From the NCBI GenBank assembly GCA_900540385.1, contig UQFY01000017.1:1-36003 (forward strand): 36,003 nucleotides of DNA, read 5' to 3'. Made by a program: the position numbers and the translations under genes. The notes below the pieces were generated by a model. The model was not told where the DNA came from and made no database searches. It was given only the letters and a program-made list of their open reading frames with translations. Below are positions 1 through 8,870 of the stretch, one piece after another. Within the stretch, counting starts at the first letter, position 1; every line of letters starts with the position of its first letter. Source of the DNA: an uncultured Mollicutes bacterium. GTDB taxonomy: Bacteria; Bacillota_I; Bacilli_A; RFN20; CAG-826.

Positions 1-44
1 CGGTCTTTTTTTGTGTTTATAGGCTTAAATAGAATTTCCTAATC

Positions 45-73
45 AAAAGAAAAAGCCCTCACAAAGGAGAGCT
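45..73 (-). terminator. Rho-independent terminator of rpmE
   Basis: Read on the minus strand, arms AGCTCTC and GAGGGCT (one G-U pair) close a 6-nt loop and are followed by TTTTTCTTTT. It lies 23 bases past the rpmE stop codon. Confidence 0.85.
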
Positions 74-96
74 CCATCTCAAATAGAATTTCCTGC

Positions 97-318
97 TTAT
101 TTCTTGTTGGCTTTTTCAAGTTTTTTGTTGAACTTGTCAATACGGCCATCAGAAGAAACACTTCTTTGTTTGCCAGTGTAGAATGGGTGGCAGTTAGAGC
201 AGGTTTCAACTTTGATTTCGTCTCCCATCGTGGAGCCGCTTTCAAAAGTAGCACCGCAGCTGATGCAAGTGACCTTGCAATGATGGTAGGTTGGATGGAT
301 TCCTTGTTTCATTTTCAA
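97..318 (-). CDS. rpmE: 50S ribosomal protein L31 (zinc-binding type)
   Basis: Small protein of the large ribosomal subunit that helps bridge the 50S and 30S subunits. The 73-residue product starts MKMKQGIHP, a typical L31 N-terminus, and carries C18/C21 and C40/C43 pairs (plus C14) that would bind zinc, so this is the C+ form rather than the zinc-independent paralogue. The family signature around HPFYTGKQ (44-51) is present and the C-terminus is Lys-rich. An AAAGGAG Shine-Dalgarno lies 8 bases before the ATG; a second in-frame ATG at codon 3 is less well spaced. It is monocistronic, with its own promoter upstream and a strong terminator downstream. Confidence 0.96.
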   Translation of the reverse strand: MKMKQGIHPTYHHCKVTCISCGATFESGSTMGDEIKVETCSNCHPFYTGKQRSVSSDGRIDKFNKKLEKANKK

Positions 319-331
319 TACTCCTTTCGCC

Positions 332-399
332 TAGCTACGCAAAATGATAGCTAAGAGAGATACGCGCATTATCTTACCCAAAGAAAAGTAGAATCGCAA
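332..399 (-). promoter_or_regulatory. rpmE promoter and leader hairpin
   Basis: On the minus strand, TTGCGA (394-399) is followed after exactly 17 bases by TAAGAT (371-376), a good sigma-A promoter with a start near 364. The roughly 46-nt leader contains a TAGCTA/TAGCTA stem (332-337 with 348-353) just before the Shine-Dalgarno. A regulatory role for the hairpin is only a possibility. Confidence 0.6.
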
Positions 400-517
400 G
401 ATAAAGTGCACATCAAAGGAAAAGTCGACGAATCATTGCTAACAAAATGAAAAATAATGCGTTCTAATTATTTTTTAACATTTAAACAAAAATTAAGTAT
501 TTATCGGCATTTTTAAA

Positions 518-579
518 TTGTTTTAACAAAATTTCTATGTGTTATAATTGAGACCACTACTTTTTTAGAATAAAAAGTA
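518..579 (+). promoter_or_regulatory. Promoter and leader of the lipoprotein/ABC operon
   Basis: A perfect TATAAT (543-548) is preceded by TG at 540-541, giving an extended -10. A weak TTGTTT (518-523) lies 19 bases upstream. Downstream, TACTTTTT (558-565) and AAAAAGTA (572-579) form an A/U-rich leader hairpin before the AAAGGAG Shine-Dalgarno at about 592. The rest of the 319-608 spacer is A+T-rich with no further feature seen. Confidence 0.65.
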
Positions 580-608
580 TGTGTCTTTGATAAAGGAGTA
601 AAAACAAT

Positions 609-3014
609 ATGAAAAGCAAAATCTCAATTCTACTAGGCCTTTCAAGTTTAGCTTTGACATCTCTTGCCTCTTGTCAAAATAGCAAAGATACAAATGTCGC
701 CACAATTCGTATCGTTGATGGCAGCATCAAAACAAGTTACATCTTAAATAGCGAAGTAGACTATTCCACACTTAAAATACACACATTAAATGCAGCAGAC
801 CAGATCATCTCTACACTCGCTGCAAAAGATAACAAAGATAAAATCACCTATACAGACATCGACACAAGCGAATTGACCGATGGAAAGGTTTTCACCGTTA
901 CTTACAAGGAAGGTGATAAGACCTTTAGCACATCCATGAATTACAACGTTACGAATATCAAATACGAAATCACCTCCTGGATGCCAAATCAAAACTACAC
1001 CGCCACCACTAGCACAAAAGGCAACAACAAGCTTTCGACTGCAGCCGATAAATTAGAAACAGGTTTAATGGAAGATGGCGAATACTATATTGGTAATAAC
1101 AATGCCGTTGATTTGCTTCCTGTCATCAAAGCGATTAATCCAAATAATCCTTTAGATAATATCGATCTCGATACCATCCCTGATGGCGTTCAGGTCAAAC
1201 TTACACAAGGCACTAACAAGCTTGCGTTGGAAGATTATTTAGAAAACGTTAATGAATTGAAATCCAAAGGCATTGTCAAATTCAAAAACACTGTCACCGG
1301 AGATTTCACCTTAACTCTTTCTTCATCCGACCAAGATGCAGTCATTAAATATGACATGCACGTTGTGGATGCCTATAACGTTTCCACTCCAAAAGACATC
1401 TTTGCCATCGATAATGGCATTGGATGCGGAGACATGGGCCAAGATGGCACTTTCACCGAAAAATTAAAAGCTTATAAAACAGCAAACGGTCTTCCTAACG
1501 CAAAGGGTTTGGTTTTCCAAAACGATATTACGATTGGCCTATCCGATGTTCCTGCCTTCTATATGTGGGGAGATAAGGAGGGAAATAGAAAACCCACCAA
1601 CGCTGGAGTAAATAATTCCTTAATCGATTGGATTGGTTTATTCAATTACACCTTCTTAGAAGAAGAAAACGTAAACGTTTACGGAAACTCCCATCGTTTA
1701 ATGCTTAACGATAAAGGAGATAATGCCTTCCCATATATTCTCACTGATAGCCAAAAAGGTGCATTGCAGCCTGCAAATAAGCCAATTTCTTCTCACGCCG
1801 CATTATTCTATGTCGATTTTGATGGCTCTAAAGTGAATCCTGCCAACTGCCATTTCAATATAGAAGATCTTATCGTTAGTGGAAATATGGGCGTAAGCGC
1901 AGAATCCACCATTAAAAAGGGTGGACCTATGTTCGTAAAAACAAAAGTTTCTTCTAAATTAAAGAATGTTAATTGCTCTAGCGTCTATATGTCTTTCATG
2001 ATTAGTGGAGGCAGATGGATTGCCAATGACGATTCAAAGCAAAATGCTTTAGGTGAAATTGAAAATTGCCGTTTCTATAACTGCTTTAACGCAGGCGTTT
2101 ATATCTATAACAACGGTGATTTAAAAGTGAGACATTCAGAAATGATTAAGTCTGGTGGTCCACTATTCTTCTTAAACCCAATGGTGAGCAAACTTCCTGC
2201 TTATAATCCAGCAGATTATCAAAGCAAAATCAATAAAGTCCCAGGCATTAAGGTGGATATCGACGAAGATTCTTTCTTCTCGAATTATACCGAAGGTGCT
2301 GGCGGATGGTTTGACGCTTATGAAGGAGCTTCAGCAAAAGCCTCTCAATTAAAAGCGCTCGATGTCATCTTTAACAAACAATTAGGAACTTCCTTCCTTA
2401 AAAACGATATGACTACGGGAACAGCTGTTCCAAAATTTGACTTCTGGATGTTCTCTCTTCCAAACGGAAACGAAGAAGCGTTGAAACTTCCTGTAAATGA
2501 TGGAGGTGTTAACGTCAACGTAAACAAGGGAAACAATGTTATTTATTCCGCTCTTAACGGCGCTAGCGAAGTATGGGAGAAAGCCCTTCAATACAAAGCC
2601 AACCCAACCGATCCAACTGCCGCATTAGCATATGTCGATTCCGTCACAACAACAGACTTTGGAAACAACCTTTTCTGCAATGAAGCTTTTAGCAAACTCT
2701 CGAACGGTCAAGGGCTTGCTTTTAGAGCCTTAGAAGAAAATGGAAAGGCATCCTATGTAATTCCAACTTCCGCCAATTTTGATTCTGCCCTTTTAGTAAA
2801 CACCAAATATTCCATGTTGAATGCTTTAGGATACACGAATGAGCAACTCGCAGCCATGGGCGTTTCTGCCACCCCTTCCGAAGCGTTTAAAAAATCTGGC
2901 ATTTTAGCCGGTGCTATAAACGATGCAGTTGCAGCTGGTGGCCCATCAGAGCCAGATAAATATCTTGGCGTCTGTAACTATGGCCTCGTTTTAGGCAATT
3001 ACCACACCTTATAA
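609..3014 (+). CDS. Large surface lipoprotein with Ig-like and beta-helix-like regions
   Basis: Predicted secreted lipoprotein of 801 residues. A Lys-containing N-terminus and hydrophobic stretch end in a lipobox LASC, with Cys22 as the lipidation and cleavage site. Residues about 30-115 resemble a bacterial Ig-like domain, with alternating strands and an ending of the FTVTYKEGDKTF type. Residues about 415-520 have short repeated strand-turn segments such as IENCRFYNCFNAGVYIYNN, like right-handed parallel beta-helix proteins. The Asp/Asn/Gly-rich composition fits an extracellular protein. It opens an operon with an ABC transporter, so it could be a substrate-binding or surface component, but no standard solute-binding fold is recognisable. 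Shine-Dalgarno AAAGGAG lies just before the ATG. Lipoprotein status is well supported; function is unknown. Confidence 0.85.
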   Translation: MKSKISILLGLSSLALTSLASCQNSKDTNVATIRIVDGSIKTSYILNSEVDYSTLKIHTLNAADQIISTLAAKDNKDKITYTDIDTSELTDGKVFTVTYKEGDKTFSTSMNYNVTNIKYEITSWMPNQNYTATTSTKGNNKLSTAADKLETGLMEDGEYYIGNNNAVDLLPVIKAINPNNPLDNIDLDTIPDGVQVKLTQGTNKLALEDYLENVNELKSKGIVKFKNTVTGDFTLTLSSSDQDAVIKYDMHVVDAYNVSTPKDIFAIDNGIGCGDMGQDGTFTEKLKAYKTANGLPNAKGLVFQNDITIGLSDVPAFYMWGDKEGNRKPTNAGVNNSLIDWIGLFNYTFLEEENVNVYGNSHRLMLNDKGDNAFPYILTDSQKGALQPANKPISSHAALFYVDFDGSKVNPANCHFNIEDLIVSGNMGVSAESTIKKGGPMFVKTKVSSKLKNVNCSSVYMSFMISGGRWIANDDSKQNALGEIENCRFYNCFNAGVYIYNNGDLKVRHSEMIKSGGPLFFLNPMVSKLPAYNPADYQSKINKVPGIKVDIDEDSFFSNYTEGAGGWFDAYEGASAKASQLKALDVIFNKQLGTSFLKNDMTTGTAVPKFDFWMFSLPNGNEEALKLPVNDGGVNVNVNKGNNVIYSALNGASEVWEKALQYKANPTDPTAALAYVDSVTTTDFGNNLFCNEAFSKLSNGQGLAFRALEENGKASYVIPTSANFDSALLVNTKYSMLNALGYTNEQLAAMGVSATPSEAFKKSGILAGAINDAVAAGGPSEPDKYLGVCNYGLVLGNYHTL

Positions 3015-3030
3015 TCAAACATTTTCATTT

Positions 3031-5490
3031 ATGTCATTCTTTAGAAGCAAAAAGAAAGAAGTTTTCATAGTATTGAGCGCTCTATGCGTCTTCTTTCTTG
3101 CGCTTCTATTAGGATTATTTGTAGGCGATTATTCTAAATATGCGATGGCTTTCCTGCCTTTTGGTTTAAGCTTATTGCTTTTGACAATCGCCTTCTTGTT
3201 ATTGAAGCTCTTCTCTAAAGATAGAACTGCAAAAAGTCATAAGTTTCCATTCCTTACGAATTGGAGCGCAAAACTTGCAGAAAAAGAGAATAGGTTAAAG
3301 GTATATCTATCATTTACAACCATCATTCTCTTTATTGTTTTCTTTGCAAGGTTCTATTTTTTCAAAGGGGACGTAAGTTATGTCGTAAACGGAAACACCT
3401 ACATATATAAGTATTACGATTATCTTCATCTCCAAGGAGATCTGATTGCGGACGGTTTATATTCGTTAGTCACCTTTTCTCATTTAGAAAGAAGCGTTTC
3501 CACTTTATTAAATGATTGGTGGAAAGCTTTGATCGTTTTTGCTCTTGTGTGCGCCTTCTATTTAGGGGAATCCTCTATTAGAGCAAGAAGATATATTGGC
3601 ACGCCTATTGCCATTTTAATCACCGTTTTCTTCTCTTTGTGTGTAAGAGGAATTGTTGGGGATTCTTTGGATTATCGCGTCTATTTAATGGGGATTGAGC
3701 TAGGATTTTTGGATTTTTATTATTTTTCTTCTTTCTTTGAAAAAGAGAAATCTACCTGCAATAGAAAACAAATATTGTCCTTATTGTCCCTTTCTTTGCC
3801 TTTCTTAATTTCTTCAATGAGTGCTTACACACCCGCAAACATTCTTGGACAAACTATTTTTGGCTTAGGGAATCCACATAAGCCTGCCGACTTCACACAT
3901 CGTTGTTTCTTATACTTATCTTTTTTATTGCCTATTTGTTATTACTTAACTTTATCCCCGTTAAGCGAGAAGGAAAAACGTAGTGCCTTAATTCAAATAT
4001 CCCTGGGTTCTTTCTTCGGCTATATTTCGATCAACCGTTTTGATATCTGGTCCAATCTCTCTCATTGGCCACTACACTTATGCTGCACGGCAATGTATAC
4101 CATGCCATTGACCCTTTTATGGAAAAACTATTGGCTTTATTACTTCACGTTCTTTATTAATGTCTTAGGCGCATTCTTGGCTTTATTAATGCCTAACTTC
4201 TCTAGCAGCCTTCCTCTTTTCTCCCCACACGTAATGGAATTCTATATCAACCACTTACATGCTTTCTTCATGCCTGTATTGATTGTTCTGCTAGGAATAT
4301 ATAAACGTCCAAAGATTAAATATTTCGTTTATTCACAAATTGGTTTCTTGCTTTATTTCGCCTTCGTGATGTTTGTGAACGTCTATTTAACAGCGCATGG
4401 CACGGAATCAGACTTCTTCTTCATTAACAGTGATTTCGTCGCGGATAAACTAGGACAATGGGCAGAGAACATCTTCAATGCGACCATTTCCTTTGAATTA
4501 AAGGGACACACCTATGTTATTCACTTAATGTATGACGTGGCTTACTATGTGGTCTATATCTTCTTAGCTCTAGGAATGTGGTTCGTCTATGAGTTGCTTT
4601 TTAGAATAGTCGACGAAAGAAACATCTTGGTTCTTGCCAAGCAAAAATCTATAAACAGACATGAAGCGTATCTTTTATACAAAGAAAAAGGAGGCATACC
4701 TATGTCAGAAAACAAAGTCTTTTTGAAAGTCACCCATCTCTCAAAGAAATATCATGGAGCGGGTAGTTATGCCGTAAAAGATTTCTCTATGAACCTTGAG
4801 GGTGGAAAAATCTATGGTTTCTTAGGGAAAAATGGTGCTGGAAAATCCACCATCATTAAATCCATCGTAGGTATCCACGGTTTTGAAGAAGGATATATCA
4901 ATGTTTGCGGGTACGATGTCGTAGAAAACCCATTAAAAACAAAAGAGCTCATCGGTTTTGTCCCAGATAACTACGCTCTATATGAGAATTTAACCGGCAG
5001 ACAATACATCAACTATATTGCTGATCTTTATGGTGTTTCTAAGGAAGATAGGATCAAAAGAGAAGAAGATTTGGTCAAACGTATCGAATTAAGCGAGCGT
5101 TACGATAAACCAATGAAGACATATAGCCATGGTATGAAGCAAAAAATTACCATTATCGCCGCGTTGATACACGATCCAAAAGTATGGATCCTAGATGAAC
5201 CTATGACAGGATTAGACCCAAATAGTATCTATCAAATCAAAGAGTGTATGAAGGAACATGCGAAGAAAGGCAATATCGTCTTCTTTTCCAGTCACATCAT
5301 TGATGTTGTTAAGAACCTTTGTGATGAGGTTATCATCATCAAACACGGGGAACTTATTCAAACTATCAATTTAGATGAACACCCAGAAGAAAGAGAGATG
5401 CTTGAAAAGAAATTCTTAATCTTAACAAGCGACAACAAGGAAGAAGAAAAAGCCTTGCTTGAAGAAGAAGCCAAAGGGGAAGTTATATGA
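3031..5490 (+). CDS. Fusion: polytopic membrane domain (YwaF/TMEM164-like) + ABC transporter ATPase
   Basis: An 819-residue product. Residues 1-530 are strongly hydrophobic, with about a dozen membrane segments. The part around 335-530, with WPLHLCC (346-352), FSPHVMEFYINHLHAF and a late NVYLTAHG, resembles the YwaF/TMEM164 membrane family and its PLHLC motif (resemblance from memory, moderate). Residues 558-819 are a complete ABC ATPase: Walker A GKNGAGKS (599-606), signature SHGMKQK, Walker B VWILDEP with GLDP, and H-loop His755. An AAGGAGG site and in-frame ATG at 4702 precede the ATPase part. The 3031 start has no Shine-Dalgarno and lies 16 bases after the lipoprotein gene, so reinitiation is likely. 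The stop overlaps the permease start (ATGA). Confidence 0.88.
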   Translation: MSFFRSKKKEVFIVLSALCVFFLALLLGLFVGDYSKYAMAFLPFGLSLLLLTIAFLLLKLFSKDRTAKSHKFPFLTNWSAKLAEKENRLKVYLSFTTIILFIVFFARFYFFKGDVSYVVNGNTYIYKYYDYLHLQGDLIADGLYSLVTFSHLERSVSTLLNDWWKALIVFALVCAFYLGESSIRARRYIGTPIAILITVFFSLCVRGIVGDSLDYRVYLMGIELGFLDFYYFSSFFEKEKSTCNRKQILSLLSLSLPFLISSMSAYTPANILGQTIFGLGNPHKPADFTHRCFLYLSFLLPICYYLTLSPLSEKEKRSALIQISLGSFFGYISINRFDIWSNLSHWPLHLCCTAMYTMPLTLLWKNYWLYYFTFFINVLGAFLALLMPNFSSSLPLFSPHVMEFYINHLHAFFMPVLIVLLGIYKRPKIKYFVYSQIGFLLYFAFVMFVNVYLTAHGTESDFFFINSDFVADKLGQWAENIFNATISFELKGHTYVIHLMYDVAYYVVYIFLALGMWFVYELLFRIVDERNILVLAKQKSINRHEAYLLYKEKGGIPMSENKVFLKVTHLSKKYHGAGSYAVKDFSMNLEGGKIYGFLGKNGAGKSTIIKSIVGIHGFEEGYINVCGYDVVENPLKTKELIGFVPDNYALYENLTGRQYINYIADLYGVSKEDRIKREEDLVKRIELSERYDKPMKTYSHGMKQKITIIAALIHDPKVWILDEPMTGLDPNSIYQIKECMKEHAKKGNIVFFSSHIIDVVKNLCDEVIIIKHGELIQTINLDEHPEEREMLEKKFLILTSDNKEEEKALLEEEAKGEVI
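4688..4704 (+). promoter_or_regulatory. Internal Shine-Dalgarno and ATG start for a free ABC ATPase
   Basis: AAGGAGG (4688-4694) sits 7 bases before an in-frame ATG (4702-4704, codon 558 of the fusion). Initiation here would give a 262-residue ATPase, a normal stand-alone length, beginning MSENKVFLKVTHLSKKYHG. This is the best ribosome binding site in the operon. Two products from one frame are inferred. Confidence 0.7.
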
Positions 5491-7217
5491 CAAACACCCA
5501 AGCGAAAAGAAACTCCATTAAAGAATTTTTCCAAGTGAATTGGAAATCTTTTCGTGTGCTTGTGTCTATGTTGTTAGCTAACTCCCTATCAATGGATTGG
5601 AAGAAAAACAAAAAGAAATCCATTATTAACATCGTTACGAAAGTGGCTGCCTTTGTTGGGACATGTGCTTTATCCTATCTCTTCTTTTATATGTGCATAC
5701 GATTGAACATCTTTTCTTTGATGCCTTTCGTTCCGGAAGCAGTTCCTTCTATCTTGATTAACATCCTGCTTTTCTTTTCGTTTTTTGCTACTTTATCAAG
5801 AGTTACAAACGATTTATATTTCGCAAACGATAACAGAGTATTGTTAACCTTGCCAACCAATGGAAACACCTTGTTTTTAGCTAGGTTATTCGTTTGTTTT
5901 TTGAATTCGTATATCAAAGCCTTAGTCATTGAAATTCCATTCTTAATTGGATATTTCTTGGCTTCTAAGTACCCCATATATATGTATTTCGTTGTCTTTT
6001 TCCTTTTCATCATCGTCGAACTTGTTTTTGTTCTTCTTAGCGCAATTGTTTCTATCCCTTTGTATCTTGTAAAACGTTTTCTTATTTCTCACCCCTTAGT
6101 AAGAAACATTTTGACTTTGCTTGTTCTGGCTTTGTTAATCACCTTGGTATCCATATTGATTTCCGTCATTCCAGAGAAAATCGACATCTTCACCAACTGG
6201 GGTCCTTATTTCAATAAAATTCAGGATGGAATGAGATGGTATATCAATCATCTTTCCTTCTTCTATCAAACTTCCATGGTCTATTTAGGAGGATATACGG
6301 GATACACCTTCCAATATCTTTCAGGAATTGGTTCTAATGGATTATGGACTTTGCTTGTTTTCATAGCTTGCATTCCTTTTACGTATGTTGCTTCGTTATC
6401 TCTTGCCTCGCCACTTTATTTACGTTTAGCAAGTGGAAATGATGAGCTTCTTCCTAAACAAAGCAAGCACGAAAGTGAGAGCCATATTAACAAGCCATTC
6501 ATTTCTCAATTAAAGAAAGAGTTCCTTCTCTATGTGAAAGACTCAGAAATTGCCCCATCCTATACGGCAATATTTATTTCTTTGCCGCTTCTCCTCGCTC
6601 TCGTTTCTAAAATCTTTATGGCCATGGATTTAAATAAGAGAGGCCTTTCTTTAGTACAGGTTGCCACCTTATTAATTACCATGCTTATTGTTTTGAGCGC
6701 AAACGGATCAATCGCAAGAATGTATAGTCAAGAAGGTGGCGCTTTTAAATTAGCAAGAACCTATCCAGTCAAAGATTCCATCCTGCTAGCAAGTAAGTTA
6801 ATCATTCCAGGCACTTTAGGAAGCATATCCATAATCGTTTCATTTGGTATCATCGCTTCATTAAAAACAAATCTTATCGCCGAGATCCTTTTGTTGGGTG
6901 CTGGCATTCTTCTTATCTATTTAGGCCATCTCCTTTATAGTGCTTCCCTTGATTTCACGAATCCCAGAAATCCTTTTGGTGAGGTTTCTTTGTTATCTAG
7001 CAATGAGAATCGTTCCATCATCCTCTCCTTCGTTTTAAGCTTCCTTTTGACCATTCTTTTCTACTATTTCACTCAGGATCCAATTGTTTGGATTGGCAAT
7101 GTGCAAATCACGTCTAGTTTTAAGGTGTGTTTAATTGGCTTGCTTTATTTCGTCGTGAATATCGTCACTTATAACAAAAAAGTCCGTTACGTATATGCGA
7201 AGGGGGAGAATTTATGA
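5487..7217 (+). CDS. ABC-2-type exporter permease
   Basis: A 576-residue integral membrane protein with roughly 12-14 hydrophobic segments. Lys-rich cytoplasmic loops occur near residues 38-44 and mid-protein. The motif NDNRVLLTLPTNGNTLFLARL, shortly after the second membrane segment, is typical of putative ABC exporter permeases that pair with a separate ATPase. Its start overlaps the stop of the preceding ATPase gene by ATGA with AAAGGGG upstream, so translation is coupled and the two should form one transporter. The substrate is not evident; ABC-2 exporters carry lipids, polysaccharides, peptides or drugs. The stop again overlaps the next start. Confidence 0.85.
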   Translation: MTNTQAKRNSIKEFFQVNWKSFRVLVSMLLANSLSMDWKKNKKKSIINIVTKVAAFVGTCALSYLFFYMCIRLNIFSLMPFVPEAVPSILINILLFFSFFATLSRVTNDLYFANDNRVLLTLPTNGNTLFLARLFVCFLNSYIKALVIEIPFLIGYFLASKYPIYMYFVVFFLFIIVELVFVLLSAIVSIPLYLVKRFLISHPLVRNILTLLVLALLITLVSILISVIPEKIDIFTNWGPYFNKIQDGMRWYINHLSFFYQTSMVYLGGYTGYTFQYLSGIGSNGLWTLLVFIACIPFTYVASLSLASPLYLRLASGNDELLPKQSKHESESHINKPFISQLKKEFLLYVKDSEIAPSYTAIFISLPLLLALVSKIFMAMDLNKRGLSLVQVATLLITMLIVLSANGSIARMYSQEGGAFKLARTYPVKDSILLASKLIIPGTLGSISIIVSFGIIASLKTNLIAEILLLGAGILLIYLGHLLYSASLDFTNPRNPFGEVSLLSSNENRSIILSFVLSFLLTILFYYFTQDPIVWIGNVQITSSFKVCLIGLLYFVVNIVTYNKKVRYVYAKGENL

Positions 7218-7732
7218 AAAAGTTAGTGTCCATCCTTGTAGCTGCTATTTCTTTATTGGCGATCGTTTTAGTCGCCGTCTTTGGCACAAGACCACAAGGC
7301 ATTACGCCAATCATTTATATGGATAGCATTAAGATTCTTCCTAGCGATAACAGCCAATATAAAGAAACAGACGGCAAAGCCACGATGGTCCTTGTTTATG
7401 ATGAGAAGCAAGAACCGGATTATGGAAATGGCAAAGAAAGCTATATGCCATACATTTTTAAAACAGAAATATTGCCTGAGAATGCGACCAATAGAAGTTT
7501 CACTTATTTCGTTGATCAATCAAGCAAGGCCTATATTGATTTTCCACCCGATAGCGAAAACGCATCAAGCAAAGGAATGTTCTTAGTAAAGAGAGTAACG
7601 AACAAAGCTTTTGCAAGTGTGATCGTCTCTTGTAGACCGCAGGATGGCGGCAAAGCGGAAATTGCTAATTTAACTGTTGTTATTGACTATCGTAGTGTCT
7701 TATCAAAAACAGCAAATATAGACGAATATTAA
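7214..7732 (+). CDS. Small membrane-anchored or secreted protein with Ig-like fold
   Basis: A 172-residue protein with an N-terminal hydrophobic signal/anchor (about residues 4-24) and no lipobox Cys, so it may stay membrane-anchored. The exported part has a pattern like bacterial Ig-like (Big_2) domains: KTEILPENATN, then short strands, then a final ANLTVVIDY strand. GGGGGAG precedes the ATG, which overlaps the permease stop (ATGA). It closes the operon, and its linkage suggests an extracytoplasmic partner of the transporter. Only 12 bases separate it from the convergent gene at 7745, with no terminator hairpin seen between. Specific function unknown. Confidence 0.75.
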   Translation: MKKLVSILVAAISLLAIVLVAVFGTRPQGITPIIYMDSIKILPSDNSQYKETDGKATMVLVYDEKQEPDYGNGKESYMPYIFKTEILPENATNRSFTYFVDQSSKAYIDFPPDSENASSKGMFLVKRVTNKAFASVIVSCRPQDGGKAEIANLTVVIDYRSVLSKTANIDEY

Positions 7733-7744
7733 TACACGTCCCTC

Positions 7745-8260
7745 TTATTTTTCTTCTTTTGTGAGTTTTATACCATCGGGAGAAAGTTCTTTTTCTCTTT
7801 GCTCTTTTGCAATTTTTTCTTTCTCTTTTTTATCCATAAAGAAAAGGAAAAGCCCATAGGAAATCTCTCCAACACAAAGGGCAATTAAAGGGAAAATAAC
7901 GTAATAAAAAAACGAAAGATCCTGGCAATACTTATTATTCGGTATAGAGGTTATCCCTTTTACTAGAACGAAAAGAGAAACCACTAAGCCAACCGCAAAA
8001 AGAACGATAAGCATCAAAGAAGTAATATAGCGATCGTCTTTATCTTTTAAAGTAAACTGAGTGACAAACATTACCGCCAAACAAATAACCACATACATGA
8101 TTGGTTTAAAGACGGCAGAAAGAAGATAGGTGTTTATATCTTCCCCAGGATTTATATACATGGCCGTCATTAAAAGAATCATTTCATAGAAGAACCATGT
8201 AGCGGCCGCAACAAATAAAAGATAGGCGGCTATTTTTCGAATGATTTTAGCTGCTTCCAT
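7745..8260 (-). CDS. Four-helix membrane protein of unknown function
   Basis: A 171-residue protein with four predicted membrane helices (about 11-33, 48-68, 79-101 and 117-141) and a charged Lys/Glu-rich cytoplasmic tail. I do not recognise the family. It starts 2 bases after the stop of the upstream metallo-beta-lactamase-fold gene, so it is probably co-transcribed and translationally coupled with it. No strong Shine-Dalgarno lies directly before the ATG. Confidence 0.75.
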   Translation of the reverse strand: MEAAKIIRKIAAYLLFVAAATWFFYEMILLMTAMYINPGEDINTYLLSAVFKPIMYVVICLAVMFVTQFTLKDKDDRYITSLMLIVLFAVGLVVSLFVLVKGITSIPNNKYCQDLSFFYYVIFPLIALCVGEISYGLFLFFMDKKEKEKIAKEQREKELSPDGIKLTKEEK

Positions 8261-8262
8261 AA

Positions 8263-8859
8263 TTAAAGGGCAATCTTTTCTCCTGGGTGAAGAACAAGTT
8301 TCTTAGGCGTATAGATATGAGAAACCACTTCATCATCAAAATCCACGCCAACATGAGTGTGCATAGGAATGGCAAAACGTGGGGAAATCGCTTCGATAGC
8401 TTTATCAAAGTCTTCTGTATTCATCGTATAGGTACCATCACACGGTAATAATGCGTAATCGATGTTTTCTTTATTCAGATCTCTCATTTCTGGAATGAAA
8501 TCCGTATCACCAGCATGGTAAAGCTTTAAACCGTCGAAAGAGATAAGATACCCAACACATTCATCTTTTACGTGATGGGAATTATAGGCTGGGGTTGCTT
8601 TCACAAGAATTCCACCGATATCGAACTCTTTATAAACGCCATTATTTAAAGCGTTAATGCTACGAATCACTTTCGCCCCTGTTTTTAAAGGAACGAGTTT
8701 CAATTCGTTATGATCGTAATGTTCATGAGTAATTAGAACCAAATCGGCAGGTTGATTATAGTAATAAGGTTGTCCACCAAAAGGATCGATGTAAATAACC
8801 TTGCCTTCATTGGTTTTAATGCGGAATGTCGCGTGGCCTAAATAAGTTAATGAAGCCAT
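8263..8859 (-). CDS. Metal-dependent hydrolase, metallo-beta-lactamase fold (UPF0173/YtkL-like)
   Basis: A 198-residue cytoplasmic protein of the metallo-beta-lactamase superfamily. The N-terminus MASLTYLGHATFRI is typical of the UPF0173-type branch. Metal ligands are visible in THEHYDHNE (HxHxDH), the SHHV segment, YHAGDTDF and the C-terminal PMHTH. The UPF0173 family has no firmly established substrate. AAGGAGG lies 7 bases before the ATG. It sits between an unknown gene (stop 11 bases upstream) and a membrane protein gene (2 bases downstream) in a three-gene minus-strand unit. Confidence 0.92.
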   Translation of the reverse strand: MASLTYLGHATFRIKTNEGKVIYIDPFGGQPYYYNQPADLVLITHEHYDHNELKLVPLKTGAKVIRSINALNNGVYKEFDIGGILVKATPAYNSHHVKDECVGYLISFDGLKLYHAGDTDFIPEMRDLNKENIDYALLPCDGTYTMNTEDFDKAIEAISPRFAIPMHTHVGVDFDDEVVSHIYTPKKLVLHPGEKIAL

Positions 8860-8870
8860 AAGAATCCTCC

